Source: Lachnospiraceae bacterium
GTDB lineage: Bacteria; Bacillota; Clostridia; Lachnospirales; Lachnospiraceae
Assembly (NCBI GenBank): GCA_022510705.1
Contig: JAFLSX010000006.1
Coordinates: forward strand, 1 to 57,771
Length of the DNA stretch: 57,771 nt
Direction of reading: 5' to 3'
The notes under the pieces were generated by a model that was not told where the DNA came from, did no database searches, and saw only the letters and a program-made list of their open reading frames with translations. Shown one piece after another: positions 41,321-50,621 of the stretch. Position numbers and translations under genes: made by a program. Positions within the stretch are counted from its first letter, which is position 1. Each line of letters starts with the position of its first letter.

Positions 41321-42504
41321 TGAATGCGGACAAGATGAGCATGGCGGCAGAGATGAGGGAGCATTTGACAAACAATATCCTTCCCTTTTGGAAGGGCTTA
41401 AAGGATGAGGAGCACGGCGGCTTCTACGGCTTTGTAGGGTCGGACTTAAAGGTGGATAAGCAGGCGGTAAAGGGTTGTATTTTAAACAGCCGTATCCTGT
41501 GGTTTTTCTCCAATGCGGCTATGACTTTAAAGGACGATTCTCTTTTGGAGTACGCCGGACATGCATACAGATTTTTTGAGGAGTACTGTCTGGATAAGGA
41601 GTATGGCGGTGTATTCTGGTCCGTAACCTATGACGGCAAGCCGGAGGATACCACAAAGCATATCTATAATCAGGCATTTGCGGTATATGCGCTTTCTTCT
41701 TATTTTGCAGCCAGTAAAGACCCGAAAGCCATAGAGCATGCGTGGAAGTTGTTTGATGTCATTGAAAAGCTGGGCTTTGATGAAGGCGGTTACAAGGAAG
41801 CCTTGGATAGGAGTTTTGCTCCCGCGGAAAATGACAAGCTCTCCGAGAACGGTGTTATGGCAGATCGGACCATGAATACCTTGTTACATATTTTTGAGGC
41901 ATATACGGAACTGCTCCGTGTAACAAATGACAATCGTGTCAGAGAAAAGCTGCTCTGGATTTTGGATACCTTCCGCAGCAAGATTTATAATCCCACGCTG
42001 CACAGGCAGGAGGTATTCTTTGACAATAACATGAACAGCATCATAGATCTGCATTCCTATGGGCACGACATTGAAACTTCCTGGCTGCTTGACAGGGGAC
42101 TTGCGGTGATCGGAGATGAGATCCTGACAAAGCAGTGGAGACCCATCATTGCGGATCTGGTAGAAGAGGTATATAAAAAGGCCTATTACAATAACTCCCT
42201 GTCCAACGAATGCGAGAGGGGTGTAGTGGATAAGAAGAGAGTCTGGTGGGTTCAGGGTGAGGCCGTGGTGGGCTTCTACAACCAGTATCAGAATGCACCG
42301 GAACATACCGAATATTTGGAGGCTGCGGAAAATATCTGGAATTTTATTAAGACCTATGTAGTGGATAAGCGCTCAGGCTCTGAGTGGTTCATGCATGTAA
42401 ACGATGCGGGGGAACCGGAAACCGACAAGCCCATTGTGGAACCTTGGAAATGTCCTTATCATAACGGACGCATGTGCATGGAAATCATGAGAAGAATGGC
42501 ATAG
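41317..42504 (+). CDS. Mannobiose/cellobiose 2-epimerase (AGE family)
   Basis: Cytoplasmic (alpha/alpha)6-barrel enzyme converting the reducing-end mannose of mannobiose to glucose, so mannosyl-mannose becomes mannosyl-glucose; the family also epimerises cellobiose. The 395-residue protein begins with LTNNILPFWKGLKDEEHGGFYG. Likely catalytic or substrate His residues are His191 (LLHIFEAY), His250 (SYGHDIETSW) and His382 (PYHNGRMCME). It is directly upstream of mannosylglucose phosphorylase, the order expected for the epimerase-phosphorylase mannan pathway. It overlaps the LacI stop by 4 bp. Confidence 0.9.
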   Translation: MMNADKMSMAAEMREHLTNNILPFWKGLKDEEHGGFYGFVGSDLKVDKQAVKGCILNSRILWFFSNAAMTLKDDSLLEYAGHAYRFFEEYCLDKEYGGVFWSVTYDGKPEDTTKHIYNQAFAVYALSSYFAASKDPKAIEHAWKLFDVIEKLGFDEGGYKEALDRSFAPAENDKLSENGVMADRTMNTLLHIFEAYTELLRVTNDNRVREKLLWILDTFRSKIYNPTLHRQEVFFDNNMNSIIDLHSYGHDIETSWLLDRGLAVIGDEILTKQWRPIIADLVEEVYKKAYYNNSLSNECERGVVDKKRVWWVQGEAVVGFYNQYQNAPEHTEYLEAAENIWNFIKTYVVDKRSGSEWFMHVNDAGEPETDKPIVEPWKCPYHNGRMCMEIMRRMA

Positions 42505-42519
42505 AGGAGGAGAAAACCC

Positions 42520-43695
42520 ATGGTACATAAGAAATTCTACGAGTTAAAGGAAAAGCAGGAGGCTTTACTTTCCAGAAAAAATAAGGTAGATGAGAGCTTT
42601 TACAATGGCATTTACGACCGCTATCAGTATCCTGTTTTAACCAGGGAACATATTCCTCTTACCTGGCAGTATGACCTAAACGCAGAAACCAATCCTTTCT
42701 TTGAGGAGAGATTGGGTATCAATGCGGTAATGAATTCCGGTGCCATCTATTTAAACGGTAAGTATTATCTGGTGGCCCGTATCGAGGGCAACGACAGAAA
42801 GTCTTTCTTCGGCGTAGCGGAGAGTGACAACGGCGTGGACGGCTTCCGATTCTGGGATTATCCTGTAGTATTGCCGGATACTCATCCCGAGGAAACCAAT
42901 GTGTATGATATGCGTCTGACCAAGCATGAAGACGGTTACATCTATGGCGTATTCTGTTCCGAGAGTAAGGATACAGAGTCTAATGATCTGTCTGCAGCGG
43001 TGGCTGCGGCAGGCATTGTCCGAACCAAGGATTTAAAGACTTGGGAAAGACTGGATAATCTGACGACTCTGCATTCTCCTCAGCAGCGTAATGTAGTGCT
43101 GCATCCGGAGTTTGTGGATGGTAAATATGCTTTCTATACTCGCCCCATGGACGATTTTATTGACACCGGTTCCGGTGGCGGCGTAGGCTTCGGTTTATGT
43201 GAGGATATTACCCATGCGGTAATTGACGAGGAGAAAATGACCAGTCTGCGCAAATATCACACCATTACCGAGGTAAAGAACGGTGCGGGTGCAGTGCCGA
43301 TCAAAACCGATAAGGGCTGGATCCATATTGCTCACGGAGTGCGTAATACAGCGGCAGGACTGCGTTATGTGATCTATGCGTTTGCCACGGCGTTAGAGGA
43401 TCCCTCCAAAGTGATCGCGGAGCCTTCCGGTTTATTGATCGGACCTAGGAAGGGCGAGAGAGTAGGCGATGTCTCTAACGTGGTATTTACCAACGGCGCT
43501 ATTGTGAATGAAAACAAAGAGGTCTATATTTATTACGCCTCCAGTGATACCAGATTACATGTGGCAGTGACCGATCTGGACAGACTGATAGATTATGTAT
43601 TTGCAACCCCCTCTGACCCGCTGCGCAGCCCCGACTGCGTAAAGCAGCGCTGCGAGTTGATTGAAAAGAATTTAAAACTGTTAGCGGAGGATTAA
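42520..43695 (+). CDS. GH130_1-type 4-O-beta-D-mannosyl-D-glucose phosphorylase
   Basis: Phosphorolyses mannosyl-glucose to mannose-1-phosphate and glucose. The 391-residue protein begins [18 protein letters not shown], typical of subfamily 1. It shows [33 protein letters not shown], the catalytic Asp130 in [13 protein letters not shown], and the phosphate-site region [12 protein letters not shown]. It takes the product of the upstream epimerase. RBS GAGGAGGAG precedes the ATG. The esterase gene follows after 3 bp. Confidence 0.92.
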   Translation: MVHKKFYELKEKQEALLSRKNKVDESFYNGIYDRYQYPVLTREHIPLTWQYDLNAETNPFFEERLGINAVMNSGAIYLNGKYYLVARIEGNDRKSFFGVAESDNGVDGFRFWDYPVVLPDTHPEETNVYDMRLTKHEDGYIYGVFCSESKDTESNDLSAAVAAAGIVRTKDLKTWERLDNLTTLHSPQQRNVVLHPEFVDGKYAFYTRPMDDFIDTGSGGGVGFGLCEDITHAVIDEEKMTSLRKYHTITEVKNGAGAVPIKTDKGWIHIAHGVRNTAAGLRYVIYAFATALEDPSKVIAEPSGLLIGPRKGERVGDVSNVVFTNGAIVNENKEVYIYYASSDTRLHVAVTDLDRLIDYVFATPSDPLRSPDCVKQRCELIEKNLKLLAED

Positions 43696-43698
43696 AGT

Positions 43699-44841
43699 GT
43701 GAAAGATATGGTTGAGTTTGAAAAAGGATTGGTGAATGTCGGTGATGATACCCGCATTCTGCGTGTTATGAAAAGGGCCTTAAACGGTGAGCCAATAAAG
43801 CTGGCGTTTTTAGGTGGTTCCATTACGCAGGGCTCTGTAGCTTCCACACCGGAGGGCTGTTATGCGTACCTAACTTATAAGTGGTGGAAGGACAGTTTTC
43901 CTAAGGCAGCATTTACCTATGTCAATGCCGGAATCGGCGGCACCACTTCCCATTTGGGCGTGGGCCGGGTGGAAGAGGAAGTGCTGCGCCATGAACCGGA
44001 TTTTGTAATTGTAGAGTTTTCCGTCAATGATGCGGATAATGAGCCTCATTTTCAGGAGACATATGAGAGTCTGGTGCGTCGCATTCTCTCTGTCAGGTTT
44101 GCACCGGCGTTGTTGATCGTACATAATGTGCGCTATGATGACGGCGGCAATGCGGAGGCTATTCACGGCCCTGTGGGAAATCATTATCATCTGCCCAGAG
44201 TGAGTATGAAGCCCACCATTTATGCCCAGGTGGAAGCAGGAAATATTGAGAGACGGGATATTACACCGGATGATCTGCATCCCAATGATGCAGGACATTC
44301 TTTAGTAGCCGGAGTGATCACGCACTATTTGGAAGCAGAGCGGCAAAAGCTGCTTGCAAATCCGGATCAGGTTTCCGGTAATGCCGGGGATTCCATGGCA
44401 GAACTTCCTGCACCTCTTACTGCAAGCGCCTATGAAAAGGCCCACAGGTTTAGAAACGATGAGATAACACCCATACTTTCTCAGGGATTTACGCCGGATG
44501 CCACGGCGCAGAGCTGTGTAGCAGACTGCTTTAAGAAGGGCTGGACGGCTTCCGAACTTGGTGCTAAGATTGTATTTGAAGCAGAGGGCAGCTGCCTTGC
44601 CGTACAGTACCGTAAAACGGTCAGAAAGCCGGCACCCGTGGCAACGCTCACCATTGACGGGGATACTGCCCATGCGGTGAAGCTGGATGCCAATTTCGAT
44701 GAGGAGTGGGGTGACTGCCTGTATCTGGAAACCTTGACCGAGCACGGACAGGGCGGAAAACACCGTATAGAGATTGAAATTACAGAAACCCATGCGGATG
44801 ATAAGGAAGTTTTCTATCTGGTGTCCCTGATATGTGCGTGA
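43699..44841 (+). CDS. SGNH-fold acetylesterase, cytoplasmic (CE17-like)
   Basis: Likely removes acetyl groups from imported mannooligosaccharides. The 380-residue protein has no signal peptide. The SGNH domain has Ser41 in LGGSITQGS, AGIGGTTSHLG, EFSVNDADN, and Asp191/His194 in PDDLHPNDAGH. The C-terminal beta domain (about 245-380; SCLAVQYRKTVRKPAPVATL, DANFDEEWGDCLYLETL) resembles a CBM35-type module, as in CE17. GTG 43699 is chosen with GCGGAGGA upstream. Its architecture matches the surface esterase at 20.0 kb, so the two form an outside/inside pair. Confidence 0.87.
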   Translation: MKDMVEFEKGLVNVGDDTRILRVMKRALNGEPIKLAFLGGSITQGSVASTPEGCYAYLTYKWWKDSFPKAAFTYVNAGIGGTTSHLGVGRVEEEVLRHEPDFVIVEFSVNDADNEPHFQETYESLVRRILSVRFAPALLIVHNVRYDDGGNAEAIHGPVGNHYHLPRVSMKPTIYAQVEAGNIERRDITPDDLHPNDAGHSLVAGVITHYLEAERQKLLANPDQVSGNAGDSMAELPAPLTASAYEKAHRFRNDEITPILSQGFTPDATAQSCVADCFKKGWTASELGAKIVFEAEGSCLAVQYRKTVRKPAPVATLTIDGDTAHAVKLDANFDEEWGDCLYLETLTEHGQGGKHRIEIEITETHADDKEVFYLVSLICA

Positions 44842-44923
44842 TCCGCGGAGAACGGACAGCAGTACATAAAATTAAAAGAAATGTAATGAAAAAAATATAA
44901 CCCATAAAGGAGAATTAAGGCAC

Positions 44924-47317
44924 ATGAATTACGGTTATTTTGATGAAGTAAACAAAGAGTATGTGATCACGAAACCCAATACTCCCGCACCCTGGGCGAA
45001 CTATTTAGGTTCCCCCGCTTACGGCGCCATTATTTCCAATAATGCCGGCGGCTACAGCTTTGTAAAGAGCGGTGCAAACGGACGTATCCTGCGCTATCAT
45101 TTTAACAGCGACGATACCCCCGGCAGATATATCTATCTGCGTGACGATGAAACGGCGGATTACTGGTCCGCATCCTGGCAGCCCGTTGCAAAGCCCTTAG
45201 ACCAGTATAAGAGTGAGTGCCATCACGGTACCGCTTATACCAATCTGATTGCTGACTATGCAGGCATTCACTCCGAGGCGCTCTACTATGTACCGATGGG
45301 CAAGACCTACGAGGTGTGGAGAGCGAAGGTTACCAATACCACGGATAAGCCCAGAAAGATTTCCGTATTTGGCTATGCGGAGTTTACCAACGACAGTAAC
45401 TATGAGCAGGATCAGGTGAATCTGCAGTACACCCTGTTCATTACCAGAACCTATTTTAAAGGCAGTAAGATTCTGCAGACCATAAATGAGAATGTGGGCA
45501 AGAATGAAAAGGGTTCTAACGGCAGAGAGCGTTTCTTGGGACTGGCCGGTGCACCCGTAACTTCCTATAACGGTGATAAGGAAGCTTTTATTGGCAACTA
45601 TCATACCTACGGTAATCCCGTGGCAGTGGAGAACGGTAAGTGTAACGGTGTGTTAAATTACAACACCAATGCCTGCGGCGTTCTGCACAGTGCGCTTACT
45701 CTGGCACCGGGCGAGAGCAAGGAGTTAGTATTTATATTAGGACAGGCAAATGAAGAGGCAGCGGAGGCAATCATCAGTTCTTACAACAATGCCGGACAGG
45801 TAGAGAAAGAATTACAGGAGCTTAAGAACTATTGGCACAGTAAGCTGGATAACTTCCAGGTGAATACACCCGATGCGGCATTCAACAGCATGATCAATAC
45901 ATGGAACGCATACCAGTGTTTCATCACCTTTACCTGGTCCAGAGCGGCTTCCTTTGTATACTGCGGTCAGCGTAACGGTTATGGCTACCGTGATACCGTG
46001 CAGGATATTCAGGGTATCATCCATCTGGATCCGGAAATGGCCCTGCAGCAGATTCGCTTCATGCTTTCTGCACAGGTAAACCATGGCGGCGGACTGCCCT
46101 TAGTAAAATATACTCACAATCCCGGACATGAGGATACGCCGGATGATGAGTCCTATGTAAGAGAGACCGGACATCCCGCATACCGTGCGGACGATGCGCT
46201 CTGGCTTTTCCCCACCGTTTGGAAGTATGTGGCGGAGACCGGTAATAAGGATTTCATCAATGAAGTGATTCCCTATGCCAACAAGGAAGAGGGTACCGTA
46301 TATGACCATTTAAAGAGAGCCATTCAGTTCTCTATGGACCGTTTGGGCGATCACAAGATGCCTGCAGGTCTGCATGCAGACTGGAACGACTGTCTGCGTC
46401 TGGGTAAGAAGGGTGAATCCACTTTCGTGGCTATGCAGCTCTACTATGCATTTACCGTGATGAAGGGATTTGCGGAAGACCAGAAGGATACAGAATACAT
46501 TGCTTATCTGGAGAAGACGCAGAAGGAGTTAGGAGATATTATTCAAAAAGAATGTTGGGAGGACGACCGTTACGTCAGAGGTATCAAAGAGGACGGACAG
46601 GTTATCGGTTCCAAGCACGATCCCGAAGCAAGTATGTGGTTAAATCCCCAGTCCTGGGCTGTTATCAGCGGACTGGCAAGTAAGGAGCAGGCAGAAGCGG
46701 CATTGGAATCCGTACATAGCCAGTTGAACACCAAGTTTGGCGTGCGCCTGATGACTCCTTCCTATGTAGATCATGCTTTTGACGGTGCACAGGCGCTGTT
46801 ATTCAATCCTTCCACTAAGGAAAACGGCGGTATTTTCTCACAGCCCCAGGGTTGGATCATTTTAGCGGAAGCACTGATGGGACATGGCAACCGTGCGTTT
46901 GAATACTTTACAGAAAGCTCACCTGCATCTCAGAATGACAATGCGGATGTACGTAAGTTAGAGCCCTATGTACACGGACAGTTTACCGAGAGTGTGGAAT
47001 CTCCTTTCGAGGGACGTTCCCATGTGCACTGGCTGACCGGTACTGCTTCCACCTGTATGGTGGGCTGCGTAGAGGGTATCTGCGGTATGCGTCCCGACTT
47101 AAACGGTCTCTGGGTATGTCCCGCAATTCCTTCCGACTGGAAGGAGATTACCATGGATAAGACCTTCCGCGGTAAGAAGCTCCATATTACGGTGAAGAAT
47201 CCTAACGGTAAGGAAGGCGGATTTACCGAGTTCTATTTAAACGGAAAGAAATTGGAGCAGCCCTATGTGCCCGCAGCGGATATGCTGGCTGAGAATGAAG
47301 TGGTATTGGTACTGTAA
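44924..47317 (+). CDS. GH94 cellobiose phosphorylase-type enzyme
   Basis: Phosphorolyses a beta-1,4-glucoside, most likely cellobiose, to glucose-1-phosphate and glucose. The 797-residue cytoplasmic protein starts YGYFDEVNKEYVITKPNTP and has WANYLGSPAYGAIISNNAGG, typical of cellobiose phosphorylases. The (alpha/alpha)6 domain contains YCGQRNGYGYRDTVQD and the general-acid Asp489 in HADWNDCLRLG. Glucomannan yields cellobiose or glucosyl-mannose units, which fits its place here. Specificity for Glc-Man rather than cellobiose is possible and cannot be read from motifs. It is the last gene of the second operon and is followed by a terminator. Confidence 0.88.
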   Translation: MNYGYFDEVNKEYVITKPNTPAPWANYLGSPAYGAIISNNAGGYSFVKSGANGRILRYHFNSDDTPGRYIYLRDDETADYWSASWQPVAKPLDQYKSECHHGTAYTNLIADYAGIHSEALYYVPMGKTYEVWRAKVTNTTDKPRKISVFGYAEFTNDSNYEQDQVNLQYTLFITRTYFKGSKILQTINENVGKNEKGSNGRERFLGLAGAPVTSYNGDKEAFIGNYHTYGNPVAVENGKCNGVLNYNTNACGVLHSALTLAPGESKELVFILGQANEEAAEAIISSYNNAGQVEKELQELKNYWHSKLDNFQVNTPDAAFNSMINTWNAYQCFITFTWSRAASFVYCGQRNGYGYRDTVQDIQGIIHLDPEMALQQIRFMLSAQVNHGGGLPLVKYTHNPGHEDTPDDESYVRETGHPAYRADDALWLFPTVWKYVAETGNKDFINEVIPYANKEEGTVYDHLKRAIQFSMDRLGDHKMPAGLHADWNDCLRLGKKGESTFVAMQLYYAFTVMKGFAEDQKDTEYIAYLEKTQKELGDIIQKECWEDDRYVRGIKEDGQVIGSKHDPEASMWLNPQSWAVISGLASKEQAEAALESVHSQLNTKFGVRLMTPSYVDHAFDGAQALLFNPSTKENGGIFSQPQGWIILAEALMGHGNRAFEYFTESSPASQNDNADVRKLEPYVHGQFTESVESPFEGRSHVHWLTGTASTCMVGCVEGICGMRPDLNGLWVCPAIPSDWKEITMDKTFRGKKLHITVKNPNGKEGGFTEFYLNGKKLEQPYVPAADMLAENEVVLVL

Positions 47318-47333
47318 TGATATAAGGAATAGG

Positions 47334-47360
47334 AAAGCAGGCAGTAAAACTGCCTGCTTT
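47334..47360. terminator. Intrinsic terminator after the GH94 gene
   Basis: AAAGCAGGCAGT (47334-47345) pairs with ACTGCCTGCTTT (47349-47360) around a 3-nt loop. The A/T flanks allow action in both directions. It closes the second mannan operon. Confidence 0.75.
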
Positions 47361-47379
47361 CCTGCTATCGGAGGAACTT

Positions 47380-48255
47380 ATGGGAAAGAGAAGAGAAAAG
47401 CCGCTGTATAAATGGAGGGCGGTGTCAGCGGTCTATATATGCTTTATACTTTTTGCAACAGCCTGCGGAAAGCCTGCCAATAAGCTGGAGAACTATCCTG
47501 TTGGTGATATTTGGGCTGTAGATGATATAGTGTCAGCCGTCACCTATAGTGATATTGCGTTGACTGTTTTTGATGATAAACCCTATCTAAGTGAAATTGC
47601 TTTTCGTGCAGAAGTGGGAGAGGGCTGTATTTTGGAAGCTTGGGACGGAAAAGACTGGAGGATACTCTACAGTGACTGGCAGAGCATACCGAATGCAGTG
47701 ACATTTCAATATAAGTTAAACGACGGTATTTTAACGGATGTCAATCTGGAGGCTCTGGTGGCCTTTGGACCGGGTATGTACCGGATTCTGGCTCACGGTA
47801 CGGGAGAAAATAAGTGGGGAGAAGCAACGGATGATCAGCTTTTCTACAGAAGGGATATTTGTATCGTAAGCGCTGTGGGCTTAGAGGAAGGCAGGACGTT
47901 AGCCGATCTGTTAGATGTATCCGAAACAATCTATTGGGGCTTTCTGCAGCAGGGAGAGACAAATGTGGAACTGCCATGGGAGGACTTTAAAGAACTGGGT
48001 ATGGAAGCGCTTTCTTTCTCCTGCGTGGGCAGGATGAGGCAGGAAGAAGGAGCTGATGATCCGGCCTCCCGGGATTTTTATTTCTGCCTTATTTTAGATC
48101 ATAATACGATTATTCATATCTATAATGAGAGTGGAACGAGCACGGAGGGTGTATCCTACAATGCGGTCTGTTCCGTAAACGGTTTGGGAGAATACCTGTT
48201 GCTTTCGATTGACAAAGAGTGGACGGAGCGGGTCTTAAACTATCTTGAAAAGTAG
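47380..48255 (+). CDS. Lipoprotein of unknown function
   Basis: Not recognised. 291 residues: a signal peptide with lipobox (FATACGKP), then a mixed beta-rich domain (VSAVTYSDIALTVFDD, GCILEAWDGKDWRILYSDW, MYRILAHGTGEN) and a C-terminal part with DFYFCLILDHNTIIHIYNES. It starts right after the terminator of the mannan operon with its own GGAGGA, so read-through or a promoter inside the preceding gene would be needed. No membrane helices beyond the signal. It could be a surface sensor or binding protein; nothing in the sequence decides. Confidence 0.7.
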   Translation: MGKRREKPLYKWRAVSAVYICFILFATACGKPANKLENYPVGDIWAVDDIVSAVTYSDIALTVFDDKPYLSEIAFRAEVGEGCILEAWDGKDWRILYSDWQSIPNAVTFQYKLNDGILTDVNLEALVAFGPGMYRILAHGTGENKWGEATDDQLFYRRDICIVSAVGLEEGRTLADLLDVSETIYWGFLQQGETNVELPWEDFKELGMEALSFSCVGRMRQEEGADDPASRDFYFCLILDHNTIIHIYNESGTSTEGVSYNAVCSVNGLGEYLLLSIDKEWTERVLNYLEK

Positions 48256-48274
48256 AAAAAGGCTGAATTTTGTA

Positions 48275-48303
48275 TTGAAACTTGATGCAATTAGGTATAT
48301 AAT
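48275..48303 (+). promoter_or_regulatory. Predicted sigma-A promoter of the OFA transporter gene
   Basis: TTGAAA (48275-48280), 17 nt, TATAAT (48298-48303). The resulting 5' leader is about 98 nt and contains a perfect 13-bp tandem duplication (48332-48357). Confidence 0.75.
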
Positions 48304-48331
48304 TTTTGTGAATTTGGTTCGGGTCAAAGAC

Positions 48332-48357
48332 AGAGTCTATGGCCAGAGTCTATGGCC
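48332..48357 (+). repeat. 13-bp perfect tandem repeat in a 5' leader
   Basis: AGAGTCTATGGCC occurs twice in direct succession (48332-48344 and 48345-48357) between the promoter and the ATG at 48408. It could be a slippage product or a regulatory half-site pair. Confidence 0.7.
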
Positions 48358-48407
48358 AGGGAACAAAGACCCGGATTCGTAAATCTATAGAGAATAGAGG
48401 TTGTATT

Positions 48408-49754
48408 ATGGGAGAAAATGTTAAAACACAACAGGGATGGCGTGCCAACAAATGGGTTCGTGCGGCTATTCCGGCGTTATTGTTACACTGCAGTATCGGT
48501 ACGGTTTACTGCTGGTCCATCTTCAGTCAGGAAATTGCCGATTACATAGGCTTTTCCAAGGGCGCGACAGAGTGGGCTTTCAGCTTCGCCATCTTTTTCC
48601 TGGGTATGTCGGCAGCTTTTCTGGGCAATGTAGTGGAGAAGGATATTCATAAATCCTCATTGATCGCTACCATATGCTTTGCACTGGGTATGACCGGAAC
48701 AGGCTTCTTCATCTATTATGGCGGTCAGAACCCGGGTAATGTATTGGCACTTATCGGTATTTATGTATGCTATGGTTTTATTATGGGTATCGGTCTGGGT
48801 ACGGGTTATTTATCTCCTGTTAAGACATTGATGCTCTGGTTTGAAGATAAAAAAGGACTTGCTACCGGACTGGCTGTAGCAGGTTTCGGTGCGGCAAAAG
48901 CGATTGCAAGCCCTATTATGCAGGCACTCTTAGAGAATTTGGGTGAGGGCGGTATCTATAAGATGTTCTTCATCCTGGCTGCAGTATATTTTGTAATGAT
49001 GTTTGTAGGACATCTGCTGCTTAAGAAGCCGGAAGGCTGGCATGAACCCCAGAAGAAGGAAGCGGGACAGGGTATGCTGGCGGTTATCAAATCCAAGCCC
49101 ATTGGTAACTATGTGGGAATCTGGCTGATGTTCTATTTTAATATCACCTGCGGTTTGGCCTTGATCTCTCAGGAGAAGATGATCGTAAAATGTATCGGTC
49201 TGGCAGGTATTGCAGGTATTATTTCCACAGTTTCCGCCATTTTCAATGCCGGCGGACGTCTGGGCTTCTCCGCATGGGCGGACACCATGAAGGATAGAAA
49301 TACGATCTACAAGATGATTTTTATTCTTTCCATTGTCTTTACGGGCTTGGTGATTTTAACAAGCGGTATTAAGAATGGAGAAGGAAATATGTTGCTTATC
49401 ATTCTGGTGCTGGGCCTGATATTTGTAGTAAATGCCGGATATGGCGGTGGTTTCTCCAATGTGCCCACCCTTTTGTCCGATCATTATGGCATGGGCAATA
49501 TTAGTGCCATCCACGGCTTGACCCTCTCCGCATGGGCTTTTGCGGGACTTACCGGCAACCAGCTGGCTACCTGGATCGTGAATACCTTCGGTAAGCCGGA
49601 AATGCACGGTGATATAGAGGTGAATCCCACCGGTTATCAGTATGTGCTGTATGCCACCATTGTACTCTATGTGATTTCCCTGGTTATCAGTCTTGTACTG
49701 GTAAAGCCTACAGATAAAGCTTTAGAAGCAAAAAAGGCTAAGAGCAACTCCTAA
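48408..49754 (+). CDS. OFA family MFS transporter (oxalate/formate antiporter-like)
   Basis: Twelve-helix major facilitator of the OFA family; members exchange oxalate/formate or carry other monocarboxylates. 448 residues, with family segments HCSIGTVYCWSIFSQEI, AFSFAIFFLGMSAAF, GIGLGTGYLSPVKTLMLWF and KGLATGLAVAGFGAAKAI. ATG 48408 (MGENVKTQQG) with AGAGG upstream is preferred over an in-frame ATG at 48339 that falls in the tandem repeat. It is monocistronic, with its own promoter and terminator. The substrate is unknown. Confidence 0.88.
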   Translation: MGENVKTQQGWRANKWVRAAIPALLLHCSIGTVYCWSIFSQEIADYIGFSKGATEWAFSFAIFFLGMSAAFLGNVVEKDIHKSSLIATICFALGMTGTGFFIYYGGQNPGNVLALIGIYVCYGFIMGIGLGTGYLSPVKTLMLWFEDKKGLATGLAVAGFGAAKAIASPIMQALLENLGEGGIYKMFFILAAVYFVMMFVGHLLLKKPEGWHEPQKKEAGQGMLAVIKSKPIGNYVGIWLMFYFNITCGLALISQEKMIVKCIGLAGIAGIISTVSAIFNAGGRLGFSAWADTMKDRNTIYKMIFILSIVFTGLVILTSGIKNGEGNMLLIILVLGLIFVVNAGYGGGFSNVPTLLSDHYGMGNISAIHGLTLSAWAFAGLTGNQLATWIVNTFGKPEMHGDIEVNPTGYQYVLYATIVLYVISLVISLVLVKPTDKALEAKKAKSNS

Positions 49755-49772
49755 GAGATTTACAAAAGAATG

Positions 49773-49811
49773 AAAGACCGATAGGAGCAGATTGCTTTTA
49801 TCGGTCTTTTT
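49773..49811 (+). terminator. Intrinsic terminator after the OFA transporter
   Basis: AAAGACCGATA pairs with TATCGGTCTTT around a 15-nt loop and ends in a T-run. Confidence 0.75.
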
Positions 49812-49826
49812 CAACAGGAGATACCT

Positions 49827-50555
49827 ATGAATCAATTTTTAATTTTAGCATTTTTGTTTTTTATAGGATCGGTGATAGGTTGGTTTTTAGAACTGTTTTA
49901 CCGGCGTTTTAAGCGCGCTAATAAGGAGCATAAATGGGTTAATCCCGGTTTCTGTACCGGTCCTTATGTGCCTCTTTACGGTTTTGGACTTTGCCTGCTG
50001 TATTTGATTGCTTCTCTGGAAAATTACAATCCGGTACAAAATTCTTTTTGGAATAAAGTGTTGCTTTTTATGATGATGGCCGTTGGAGCTACCGCAATAG
50101 AGTACCTGGCCGGTATCCTCTGTGTCAAAGCATTTAAAGTGCGGCTGTGGGATTACAGTACGGAATGGGGCAATCTGCAGGGAATCATCTGTCCTAGATT
50201 TTCCTTTTTCTGGGCCTTGTTAGGAGCACTGTACTATTTTGCCATTCATCCCTATATTTTGGGTGCTTTGGATTGGCTCTCCCGTAACTTGAGTTTTTCT
50301 TTTGTAATAGGACTGTTTTTCGGAGTGTTCATAATAGATGTGGTTCATTCCGCACAGCTGGTTACCAAGCTGAAACAGTTTGCGGAGGAGAACAACGTTA
50401 TCATACGTTACGAAAACCTAAAATCACATATTCGCGGCATACAGCAAAGCAATGCCATGAAACATTGGTTTTTCCGACCTTTTTCTTCCGGCCGTCCGCT
50501 GAATGAGCATTTAAAAGAAATGCTGGAATCCTTTGAAAAAAGGATAAAATCATAA
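49827..50555 (+). CDS. PF06541-type membrane protein (putative ABC transporter permease)
   Basis: 242-residue polytopic protein with five to six helices. The family pattern is seen in GSVIGWFLELFYRRF, WVNPGFCTGPYVPLYGFG, GATAIEYLAG and RLWDYSTEWGNLQG. A soluble C-terminal tail of about 65 residues is basic. The family is annotated as an ABC-type permease but its partners and substrate are not established, and no ATPase is adjacent. RBS AGGAGA. It ends before a bidirectional terminator shared with typA. Confidence 0.82.
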   Translation: MNQFLILAFLFFIGSVIGWFLELFYRRFKRANKEHKWVNPGFCTGPYVPLYGFGLCLLYLIASLENYNPVQNSFWNKVLLFMMMAVGATAIEYLAGILCVKAFKVRLWDYSTEWGNLQGIICPRFSFFWALLGALYYFAIHPYILGALDWLSRNLSFSFVIGLFFGVFIIDVVHSAQLVTKLKQFAEENNVIIRYENLKSHIRGIQQSNAMKHWFFRPFSSGRPLNEHLKEMLESFEKRIKS

Positions 50556-50574
50556 TAGGATTCATTTTATGACA

Positions 50575-50606
50575 AAAAGAGGCAGAGTGAAGCTCTGCCT
50601 CTTTTG
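50575..50606. terminator. Bidirectional intrinsic terminator between the PF06541 gene and typA
   Basis: AAAAGAGGCAGAG pairs with CTCTGCCTCTTTT around a short loop; A-run on one side and T-run on the other suit both converging genes. Confidence 0.8.
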
Positions 50607-50621
50607 CTGTATGAGTTATTC

